Assembly: GCA_002395965.1 (NCBI GenBank)
Contig: DGVT01000003.1
Location: 269-13,484, forward strand
Length of the DNA stretch: 13,216 nucleotides
Source of the DNA: Porphyromonadaceae bacterium UBA4277
GTDB taxonomy: Bacteria; Bacteroidota; Bacteroidia; Bacteroidales; Muribaculaceae
Reading direction: 5' to 3'
The notes under the pieces are model-generated. The model searched no databases and was not told the origin of the DNA. It saw only the letters and a program-made list of their open reading frames with translations. Shown here in pieces: positions 6,536 through 13,160 of the stretch (the first letter of the stretch is position 1; every line of letters begins with the position of its first letter). A program made the position numbers and the translations under genes.

Positions 6536-6576
6536 AGGGGGAGTGTGTCTGCTTCGCGAGTTAGGAGCAGTGTGTC
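6536..6576. repeat. GC-rich dispersed repeat, copy 3 (inverted relative to copies 1 and 2)
   Basis: Read on the minus strand, this has GACACACT, then ACTCGCGAAGC, then a second GACACACT and CCCCCT. The core 6536-6561 equals 3515-3540 with one mismatch. It lacks the CCCCTCTAA hairpin arm of copies 1 and 2. Next to it is AGCCCC-GAT-GGGGCT (6577-6591), and a similar hairpin, AGCCC-TATC-GGGCT, lies at about 6655-6668 where the transposase remnant ends. Confidence 0.75.
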
Positions 6577-6658
6577 AGCCCCGATGGGGCTATGCTGGAC
6601 GTGGGCACTATGCAGGGGTTCCGCAACGCTCCACCACCTGCCTAAGCCCTCACCAGCC

Positions 6659-7117
6659 CTATCGGGCTTCAACGCAACGCTGCATCACCGCGTCAAGCTT
6701 CGACAACTTGCGCACAATCTCGGCATCAAGGTCGAAGATGCGGCGGTCGTACTGGCGCAGCTGCTGGATAATCTCGGGAGGGACGAAACTGCCACGTATC
6801 AGGTCCTTGCAGGTGCACTCCGCTATCCACTGCGCATCCTTGACATCGCTCTTGCGGCCCGGCATCTGCTTGATGAAGTAAGGGTTGACCAGACGCAGAT
6901 GGAAGTACGGCTCAAGCACACGCCAGATGGGTATCCAGTAAACCGACGTGCTCTCCATCGTCACCTCGCTCACGCCATAAGACTGCATCAGGCGGCGCAT
7001 GTCACGCAGCTGAAATGTTAAAACTCCGAAAACTCTCTCAATAATCTCGTCTGTTTCGCACAAGATACACAAAAAAACACTATCTTTGTGCACATCAAGG
7101 CCACATACTGCTCTCAT
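6659..7117 (-). pseudogene. 3'-truncated IS110-family transposase
   Basis: The intact 152-codon N-terminal part of an IS110-family DEDD recombinase. The RuvC-like catalytic set is visible: D8 in GLDVHKDS, E55 in TMESTSVYW, and D91/D94 in GRKSDVKDAQ. The frame stops after KLSKLDAVMQRCVEAR. The second domain of IS110 transposases, with its catalytic Ser and about 150-250 more residues, is absent, and no continuation is visible in other frames. The start ATG at 7117 was chosen because MRAVCGLD is the usual N-terminus and a -7 box (minus-strand TATATTTG, 7159-7166) precedes it; a longer frame to 7234 would cross that promoter. A 3' deletion ending near the GC-rich repeat probably inactivated the element. 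Confidence 0.85.
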
Positions 7118-7158
7118 AAGTCTTGGATTTTGAGGATTAAACAATTTAATTATCACCT

Positions 7159-7166
7159 CAAATATA
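7159..7166 (-). promoter_or_regulatory. -7 box of the IS110 remnant
   Basis: The minus strand reads TATATTTG, an exact TAnnTTTG match, 41 bases before the transposase ATG. The region 7118 to about 7290 would be the left end of the element, where IS110-type elements encode their bridge RNA. I could not fold or confirm such an RNA by eye. Confidence 0.5.
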
Positions 7167-7304
7167 CGAATAAATTGTGACGTAAGAGCACGCAGACATC
7201 CGGATTGAGCGTGTGTCGGCCTTGATTTTGGCAAATAATGGTAACTTCAGGGGCAATTTGCTCTACTTTTTATATCGACTGGCTTATATATCCCGATTTT
7301 TATG

Positions 7305-7312
7305 TAAATTTG
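7305..7312 (+). promoter_or_regulatory. -7 box for the helicase operon
   Basis: TAAATTTG is an exact TAnnTTTG match followed by CA, 33 bases before the helicase ATG. An AAGGAG at 7339-7344 lies only one base from the start codon, so its use as a ribosome binding site is uncertain. No other promoter-like box was seen between the four downstream genes. Confidence 0.65.
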
Positions 7313-7345
7313 CAACATGATTAACAAACTAAAGGTTTAAGGAGC

Positions 7346-10300
7346 ATGAGCAGTACAGTAAAATCAATTCTTGGCGATTACGTCATCAGTCAAATCAACA
7401 AAATAGCGAGTCGTAAGGACAACACCATTTTTGTGCTTGTCGGCGTGGAGCAATATGTAAATGTGAAACGTCTGAGTGGCCACATTGCTGATATGAGCAC
7501 TTTCTTCCAAAACGGAACAAAGAAGCAATTTAATCAGCAATGGTTTGTGAACATGTTCGGAAAGTTGACTGTCACGGCAGATCCGAGAGATTTTACCATT
7601 CTTTCATTCCCTCAATTCTGCAACCTCATCTCTTATGTCGCCCCTGACTTTTTCAAAGACAGGGTCGTTATACTGCGCGACGGACTGCGTAGCCTCTTGC
7701 CCATCGCAAAAGAGGAATACATTGAAAGGGCTGCTGATGAAAACATCGAGCTTCGGTCTGCCGACATGCCCGACTACATGGCTGAGCAGATGCAGATTGG
7801 CGACCGCTACTTCTACTCAGTAAAAATGCCGGTTGAAGACTTCAAAGTAATTGATATCTTCACCGAGAGAAAAGCACTCATTCCTGTGCACAGCTCAGCT
7901 GACCTTGAAGTTATCGACATTGTGAGCGACCCTCACGCCGTTGATACATTTGTGAACAAATGCCTCAGTCAAGATAGTTTTCGCTTTGAAGTGGCTGCCA
8001 AGTTCTTCAAGAAACAACCTCTTGAGGAAAACGCTAAAGCTCTCCTGGAGCGGTTAAACTGGCTTGTCAATCAATTCGGTGGTCAAATCTGCGAGTTTGA
8101 CGATGTGGCCATCAAACCCGAACACAAAAGTTCGGAGACCGCCACCAAACTACTTCGTCAATATTGGGGCGAGAACGCAGATTTCAGACCCATGAAAGTC
8201 TATAGTAACCCCAGTTACGACAAGACCATCAAAACCATTTCGCAAGGGCTTATTGTTGATACAATCATCAACGAATATAACAAGGCGAAGCAAGGAATAG
8301 CCCCTAAAGACTTGTTCCTCACCGCGCCGACAGGTTCGGGCAAGTCGCTGCTGTTCCAACTTCCTGCCTTTCATGTCTCATCGCAAGGCGATGTCACCAT
8401 CGTTGTGTCACCGCTCATCGCTTTGATGAAAGATCAGGTGGACCAAATACGCCGCGACCGTGGTTACAAGAAGGTGTATTACATCAACAGCGAACTCAGT
8501 CTCATTGACCGTGAGCGTGTCATTGACGACTGCAAAAGTGGCGAGATTGATGTACTCTATCTCTCGCCGGAGCTGTTGCTCTCATACGACATTTCGTATT
8601 TCATCGGCGACCGCCGATTGGGGCTTGTCGTTATTGACGAGGCGCACCTTATCACCACTTGGGGGCGTGATTTCCGTGTTGATTACTGGTTCTTGGGGCA
8701 GCACATCAACAAAATCCGCAAAATCAAGGATTATCACTTCCCGATGGTCGCAGTCACTGCCACCGCTATATATGGCGGTGACAATGACATGGTGTTCGAC
8801 AGCATTAACAGCTTGTATATGCACGACCCGCACATCTTTATTGGGGAGATAAAGCGTGAGGACATTACTTTTGTGATTGACAACCACGAGAAGTACAAGT
8901 CGAATTACGACCGTGAGAAGATTAACGAGACCGTTGCCTTCATTGAGCGCATTGCCGAACTGGGCATCAAGACTATTGTCTATGCGCCATATCGTCGCCA
9001 CATCGACATGATACAGCAGCAGCTTCAACTCAACGGCAAAGACGGCATCGCCGTTTCGTATCATTCCGGCTTGTCGGCAGACGAAAAGAATTACGCCTAT
9101 GACACCTTCAAGCGAAACGAAGCAAAGGTCATGATTTCAACCAAAGCCTTCGGTATGGGCGTTGATATTCCCGACATCCAGTTGGTATATCACCATGCAC
9201 CGTCAGGTTTATTGCCCGACTATGTGCAAGAGATAGGTCGTGCCGCTCGCAAAAGCGATATCAAAGGCTTCGCCGCATTAAGTTATGCGCTAGAAGATCA
9301 GCGTTACAGCAAAGTGCTTCACGGCATTTCGGCACTTCACCATTATCAAATTCGTGAAGTCATCCGAAAGATTAACAAGTTATTTATCGCCAACGGCCAA
9401 AAGCGTAATATGTTGGTGTCGGCAGATGATTTCAGCTACATCTTCGACGAAACCGCCGACTATGACCAGAAAGTCATGACGGCGTTGATGATGATCGAGA
9501 AAGACTATCTCGCCAAATTCCGTTTCAATGTGCTGATTGCACGACCCAAAAAACTTTTTGTCAAGGTTTACTCACGAGTAAACAGTTATGGGCTTAGTCT
9601 GCTGAAACAGCGATATCCTCAATGCTTCAAGAATCTCACCAAGATAAGCGGTGACTATCATGTTGTCGAGCTTGACCTTGACAAAATTTGGGAAAAGAAT
9701 TTCAGCGACATAAGTTTCCCCATGCTGAAAAAACAGTTTTACGATGGCCAGCTGCTTCAAGACCAGGGAGCAGAATGTAAGCCACAAGTGAAACTGACGT
9801 TCACTTTTGACACCGACATTGATGCAGCCTATCAAAAAGTGGCTTTCATTCTTGACAAATTGCAATCCTGCTTCGCACGCTTGGCTGGTCACTACTTCAC
9901 GAAAGAAGATTTGGACGCTGCCATAGCTCCCTTTGTCGATGACAAAAAACAGCGAGAAAAGCTGATTAAGTTCATTCTTGCGACTTACACAAACCGCCCA
10001 ATGGGTGGTGGCGTGGAGAATGACGCATTTTTGCAGCGTCGCCGCAAGGTTAACCAAGATGTGCAGTACGCAATCTTTGGCAGCCGTTATAACAATAACT
10101 TCGAGAACTTAAAACGCAGACTGCTGAAACTCAAAGACGGCCTAATTAATAAAACCGCCACGAAGTATGCTTCTTATGGCACAGAGTATCTGTTAAACTA
10201 CATCCGTGTTGGAAGCATCCTTGAGATATTGGGTCTCGGAACATACGAAAGTCGAGGCGGTGATAATCCTATGATTTTCATCCGTATCAACGACCCGCGC

Positions 10301-11038
10301 CGTATAGCGAAAGATGCCAGCGACAACAGCTATCGCAACTCTCTTTTGCGCACGATTGAAAATCGCCACAAAATCAGTTCGGAAATTTTCGACCACTTCT
10401 TCCTGAAAGCATTCAGCAATAAGGACAGGTGGAACTTCATCGAGGACTTCTTCTTGGGCGAGGCAAACGACGTGCTTTTCAGCACATACCCCGGCGGCGA
10501 GCGCAATCACATTGACATAGTTAACTATGTTGGAGAACGTGCTTTCAGCAGGGCTGGTGAAGCCGCCCAAGAGAGCCGAGGCGATGACTCCATTTCCACA
10601 TTTGCACCTCGTCAAGGAGCAACATATTATAATGATAGTATGCTCACTATTGACGGTCTAACAAAGAATGTGTCAAAGTGGCTCAGAGATGACCCAGTTT
10701 CACTTGATAAGGTAATTCGCGCATACGATATTCGTATTCAGTTCGATTCATACAAGGTGCTTCAAAGTCGCTTGTTAAATCATCATTTTGCCTATTACCG
10801 CGATGTGAAAGGATTGAAACTGTACATCGACTTTCCTGGATATAGCGAGCCAGTAATTGCCAGCCTTCCATATTCTGATGATCCCGTCAAGTTCTATAAT
10901 TGGTGGCGCAAGAACGAAAATAAGGTTACGATGACCAACATGGAACTTCTGCGATTGCTTATCAGAGTGAATGACCAAAAACCAAATGTTTTGCTTAAAA
11001 AGCATCGTGACATCTTAAAAGCGAAAGGGTATCAATAA
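7346..11038 (+). CDS. Large RecQ-like superfamily 2 DNA helicase (1230 aa)
   Basis: An ATP-dependent helicase with a RecQ-like core at about residues 265-650. A motif 0-like LLRQYWGENADFRP is at 269-282 and Walker A APTGSGKS at 327-334 (K333). Motif II is DEAH at 431-434, followed by ITTWGRDFR where RecQ has xSQWGHDFR. Motif III is TATA at 471-474, motif V is ISTKAFGMGVDIPD at 597-610, and motif VI is QEIGRAAR at 628-635. All ATPase residues look intact. The first 265 residues and the last 570 or so match nothing I recognise. No four-Cys zinc site or HRDC domain follows the core, so it is not a housekeeping RecQ, which is usually about 600-700 aa. A phrase GLGTYESRGGDNPMIFIRIN (964-983) may mark a conserved subdomain. 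The stop codon overlaps the next start (TAATG), suggesting coupled translation. A role in defence against foreign DNA is inference from the partner gene and context. Confidence 0.93.
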   Translation: MSSTVKSILGDYVISQINKIASRKDNTIFVLVGVEQYVNVKRLSGHIADMSTFFQNGTKKQFNQQWFVNMFGKLTVTADPRDFTILSFPQFCNLISYVAPDFFKDRVVILRDGLRSLLPIAKEEYIERAADENIELRSADMPDYMAEQMQIGDRYFYSVKMPVEDFKVIDIFTERKALIPVHSSADLEVIDIVSDPHAVDTFVNKCLSQDSFRFEVAAKFFKKQPLEENAKALLERLNWLVNQFGGQICEFDDVAIKPEHKSSETATKLLRQYWGENADFRPMKVYSNPSYDKTIKTISQGLIVDTIINEYNKAKQGIAPKDLFLTAPTGSGKSLLFQLPAFHVSSQGDVTIVVSPLIALMKDQVDQIRRDRGYKKVYYINSELSLIDRERVIDDCKSGEIDVLYLSPELLLSYDISYFIGDRRLGLVVIDEAHLITTWGRDFRVDYWFLGQHINKIRKIKDYHFPMVAVTATAIYGGDNDMVFDSINSLYMHDPHIFIGEIKREDITFVIDNHEKYKSNYDREKINETVAFIERIAELGIKTIVYAPYRRHIDMIQQQLQLNGKDGIAVSYHSGLSADEKNYAYDTFKRNEAKVMISTKAFGMGVDIPDIQLVYHHAPSGLLPDYVQEIGRAARKSDIKGFAALSYALEDQRYSKVLHGISALHHYQIREVIRKINKLFIANGQKRNMLVSADDFSYIFDETADYDQKVMTALMMIEKDYLAKFRFNVLIARPKKLFVKVYSRVNSYGLSLLKQRYPQCFKNLTKISGDYHVVELDLDKIWEKNFSDISFPMLKKQFYDGQLLQDQGAECKPQVKLTFTFDTDIDAAYQKVAFILDKLQSCFARLAGHYFTKEDLDAAIAPFVDDKKQREKLIKFILATYTNRPMGGGVENDAFLQRRRKVNQDVQYAIFGSRYNNNFENLKRRLLKLKDGLINKTATKYASYGTEYLLNYIRVGSILEILGLGTYESRGGDNPMIFIRINDPRRIAKDASDNSYRNSLLRTIENRHKISSEIFDHFFLKAFSNKDRWNFIEDFFLGEANDVLFSTYPGGERNHIDIVNYVGERAFSRAGEAAQESRGDDSISTFAPRQGATYYNDSMLTIDGLTKNVSKWLRDDPVSLDKVIRAYDIRIQFDSYKVLQSRLLNHHFAYYRDVKGLKLYIDFPGYSEPVIASLPYSDDPVKFYNWWRKNENKVTMTNMELLRLLIRVNDQKPNVLLKKHRDILKAKGYQ

Positions 11039-11550
11039 TGAATAAGGATTTGGCATATTATCAGCATTGCTTTGAGAACCTTTCGGTGAATAAGAAAGGT
11101 GGGCAGCTGGCACCGCACAAGCCGCTGCTGCTGTTGGCGGTCATCGACCTGGTGGAGTGCGGCATCATTCGCTCGCCTCAGATTGAGTTGAGCGAGGCTC
11201 TGCTCACGGCTTTCAAGTTGAACGATATGCGCTACACACGCCATATCGCTCACTTCAAGCCGAACATCGGAATGCCGTACTACCACATGAGCGGTGAACC
11301 GTTTTGGCGGCTCGTGCCCAAAGTGCCGGGCAACTCGCCCAGCAGTTATGCCATCTCCACCCTTCGCAACTTCTACAAGTGCGCAGAGATTGACCTCGAA
11401 CTTTTCGAGCTAATGAAAGAGCCGGCCACCGCGCAACAGCTTCGCAAAGTCCTCGTTGACACCTATCTCGCAAACCGCACCGACACGTCGCTACCATCAC
11501 TACCGCAGGTAGTCATGCTCGCCACATGCCTGTGCCAACTCATCGCATAA
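11038..11550 (+). CDS. HNH-restriction-endonuclease N-terminal-like protein lacking the nuclease domain
   Basis: A 170-aa protein matching the N-terminal module of a Bacteroidetes HNH endonuclease family (predicted restriction endonucleases, COG3440-like). Visible signatures are FENLSVNKKGGQLAPHKPLL (12-31), HFKPNIGMPYYHMSGEPFW (72-90), LVPKV, and AEIDLELFELM ... LRKVLVDTYL (116-144). In the family this module precedes an HNH domain and is related to DNA-binding modules that may sense modified DNA. Here the homology stops at about residue 145, followed by an unrelated 25-residue tail (NRTDTSLPSLPQVVM...), and no HNH motif appears in any frame downstream. Either the gene has lost its nuclease domain, or it is a stand-alone DNA-recognition partner of the helicase, with which it is translationally coupled by a TAATG overlap. 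Confidence 0.75.
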   Translation: MNKDLAYYQHCFENLSVNKKGGQLAPHKPLLLLAVIDLVECGIIRSPQIELSEALLTAFKLNDMRYTRHIAHFKPNIGMPYYHMSGEPFWRLVPKVPGNSPSSYAISTLRNFYKCAEIDLELFELMKEPATAQQLRKVLVDTYLANRTDTSLPSLPQVVMLATCLCQLIA

Positions 11551-11555
11551 ACACA

Positions 11556-12047
11556 ATGGAAGATTTTCATAAACAGTTTGTCAAATACTTCGAGACTGTA
11601 GCCGAGCTTCACAAACTCGGTTATGAGAAATTCCGTGTTTGTGCTTACATCAGCCCAAACGGAATGGGCTATCGTTGTTGGCTCACCGTGAAGCAAAACA
11701 CATGGAAAGAGTGCGGTTTGTTCTGCGACACATCCGACAATGAATTGGCCGTATTGACGCACAACTGCAATCTGCCGTGGGATTATTCCGACATGACTCC
11801 TCATGAAAACGCTTTGCGCATCATCGAGGAATATCGGGAACTCTCCCGATTTGCACTCGGCCGAGATCCCGAATATGTCGAATGGTTCAATCTCGCAGTC
11901 GAGCAAGCTCATAATGGGCATTACATCTATGCTTTTCAAGAAATCACAAACGCACTTCGTGACGGCTACACTCCGCTTACAATGGCTGATGGGCATGGCT
12001 TGCCATTGCCCCCGTCAGGTGATTGCGACACTCAAACAATGTACTAA
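11556..12047 (+). CDS. Hypothetical 163-aa protein in the helicase operon
   Basis: I cannot name a family. The protein is soluble, with no signal peptide. The N-terminal half looks like an alpha-beta fold: MEDFHKQFVKYFETVAELHK, then YEKFRVCAYISPNGMGYRCW. The middle is acidic (WDYSDMTPHENALRIIEEYRE), and the helical C-terminal part is YVEWFNLAVEQAHNGHYIYA. I chose the ATG at 11556, five bases after the upstream stop, over the ATG at 11526, which would overlap the upstream gene by 25 bases and add ten residues (MPVPTHRINT) of doubtful quality. The short spacing on both sides makes it part of the same transcript. Cysteines occur singly and no metal-binding cluster is obvious. Confidence 0.75.
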   Translation: MEDFHKQFVKYFETVAELHKLGYEKFRVCAYISPNGMGYRCWLTVKQNTWKECGLFCDTSDNELAVLTHNCNLPWDYSDMTPHENALRIIEEYRELSRFALGRDPEYVEWFNLAVEQAHNGHYIYAFQEITNALRDGYTPLTMADGHGLPLPPSGDCDTQTMY

Positions 12048-12058
12048 AAGATACAAAC

Positions 12059-12523
12059 ATGAAACGACTACTTAAGTATTTATCAATCTTCGCGTGCCTC
12101 GTTGTGGCATTGTCGAGTTGTGACGATTATTTAGAAGAAGAAACTCGGAAGAATGAATACACCATTTGGTATAACGTCACTTATTCGACAACATACGACT
12201 TCCACAATATCGCATATATCAGTTTTACAAGTTTCTTCGATAGTGAAAGTTTCAAATATACTGGTCGTCCGACACAATTATTACGACAAATTGATGGAAC
12301 GAAAACGTATTTCAGAGCGGATCGTGTTCCCAAAGGAGCACATGTTGAGCTGTCAACTTATGTGGATGTAAAGGATGCTTTGCCAAATACCAAGGTTGAG
12401 ATTTCCATAGAGATTTCAAAAAAAGGTGGTGACCTGCCTTCTACGGAAGTTGCAAAAGCAACAGCCGACTGCCCATTGAAGGACAATCCGCTGACCATCA
12501 GCTATGACGTGCCTAACGAATAA
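12059..12523 (+). CDS. Exported lipoprotein, last gene of the helicase operon
   Basis: A 154-aa protein with a lipoprotein signal peptide: MKRLLKYLSIFACLVVA, then LSSC with Cys21. DDYLEEE follows, the acidic kind of tether that in Bacteroidetes favours export to the outer membrane or surface. The mature part is predicted by eye to be an all-beta domain with alternating hydrophobics (EYTIWYNVTYSTTYDF, HVELSTYVDVKD, KVEISIEIS). I do not recognise the family. The start is 11 bases after the preceding stop and no separate promoter box is visible, so co-transcription is likely. A cell-surface lipoprotein is an odd companion for a helicase, so it may simply be read through. No terminator is obvious directly after it. 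Confidence 0.82.
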   Translation: MKRLLKYLSIFACLVVALSSCDDYLEEETRKNEYTIWYNVTYSTTYDFHNIAYISFTSFFDSESFKYTGRPTQLLRQIDGTKTYFRADRVPKGAHVELSTYVDVKDALPNTKVEISIEISKKGGDLPSTEVAKATADCPLKDNPLTISYDVPNE

Positions 12524-12629
12524 TGTTATGAGAAAGTTTTAGTAAACGCGATGTGAATCGGTGTGAGGATGTCGCACCCCAGCCCGTATATGTGCTCGCC
12601 TCCAGCGAGTTAGCAGGGACGACTTGCTG

Positions 12630-12661
12630 CCGTGGGTGTCGCTTCGAGGCGACACCCACGG
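12630..12661. repeat. Perfect 13-bp inverted repeat (hairpin)
   Basis: CCGTGGGTGTCGC at 12630-12642 is exactly complementary to GCGACACCCACGG at 12649-12661, with the 6-base loop TTCGAG. A smaller hairpin, CTCGC-CTCCA-GCGAG, lies just upstream (12595-12609). No T-run follows, so it is not a standard terminator; it looks like an interspersed repetitive palindrome. The gap 12524-12699 holds no supported gene. Confidence 0.8.
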
Positions 12662-12699
12662 TTACTCAAATGCTCGACTTCCAGTCTAGGTTACCTTGC

Positions 12700-13032
12700 G
12701 ATGCTGCTACCGCCATTTGAGGTAAGAGATTTTGCATGCCCACTAAAGAACAGTTTGAAGAGCTGATGGCTGAATGTACCTGGAAGTGGCAAGGCAATGG
12801 CTGTTTGTTGACCAGCAAGAAGAATGGCGGGACTCTTTTTTTGCCAGCCGCGGGTTACTACAACGGTAGTTCTCACGACTACGCTAGAACGGTCGGCTTC
12901 TATTGGTCGCGCACGCTCTACGACGAGAACTCATATGACGCTATCTCCCTCCGCTTCGCCTCAAGCTTCAAGGACTTGGATAACAGCAGCCGCTACCGCG
13001 GTCTATGCATTCGGCCCGTGCGCTTGCCATAG
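12700..13032 (+). pseudogene. Remnant of a FISUMP (Fibrobacter major paralogous) domain protein
   Basis: The open part from ATG 12736 encodes 98 residues that match the C-terminal half of FISUMP (Fib_succ_major) domains: MPTKEQFEEL, CTWKW, LFLPAAG (34-40), GFYWS (54-58), and the end RYRGLCIRPVR. The same frame continues upstream as DAATAI, stop, GKRFC, MPT. Family members read like DAATANWGGKWRMPT, so the TGA at 12718-12720 falls exactly on the conserved Trp of the WG pair. Upstream of about 12700 the similarity fades, and a palindromic repeat replaces the rest of the domain and the expected signal peptide. I therefore call a decayed fragment, although a 98-aa peptide could still be translated. 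FISUMP proteins are normally exported and have no well-established function. The fragment resembles the variable C-terminus of C-type-lectin-like proteins, but no reverse transcriptase or template repeat is in the window. Confidence 0.72.
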
Positions 13033-13048
13033 AATTTAGCACCCATGC

Positions 13049-13160
13049 TCCCCCAAAAACACGAAACCTTTAAGCTTTCATCGCACTCGCGCAGTGCGGG
13101 TTGGGGGAAGAACAGGAGTAGAAGTTAAGCTCACCTTCGGTGGGCTTATTTTGTCTTTTG
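13049..13160. terminator. Hairpin cluster with terminator-like element
   Basis: The last hairpin pairs 13126-13135 with 13139-13148 (10 bp, one G-T, 3-base loop) and is followed by TTTTGTCTTTT, a good intrinsic terminator on the plus strand. Upstream, CCCCCAA (about 13050-13057) can pair with TTGGGGG (13101-13107). Inside that is CGCACT-CGCGC-AGTGCG (13082-13098). The rest of the right edge, 13161-13216, shows nothing I can assign. Confidence 0.6.

Noticed and set aside
6397..6672. 91-codon minus-strand frame through repeat copy 3
   Set aside because: Its middle is translated repeat and its end is AT-rich leader sequence; no start signals or family.
6545..7021. 158-codon plus-strand frame opposite the IS110 remnant
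   Set aside because: It is antisense to the DEDD transposase motifs and begins inside the dispersed repeat.
7317..7340. Seven-codon upstream frame (MINKLKV) before the helicase
   Set aside because: The promoter box at 7305-7312 puts the transcript start at about its first codon, so a leader peptide is unlikely.
12736..13032. Diversity-generating retroelement target
   Set aside because: The C-terminal region resembles variable C-type-lectin-like ends, but no reverse transcriptase, Avd or template repeat is present in the window. Kept only as a check in the findings.
13110..13131. 5S-rRNA-like words (GAACAG ... AGAAGTTAAGC)
   Set aside because: The flanking sequence does not continue as 5S rRNA and instead forms a terminator hairpin; treated as chance similarity.
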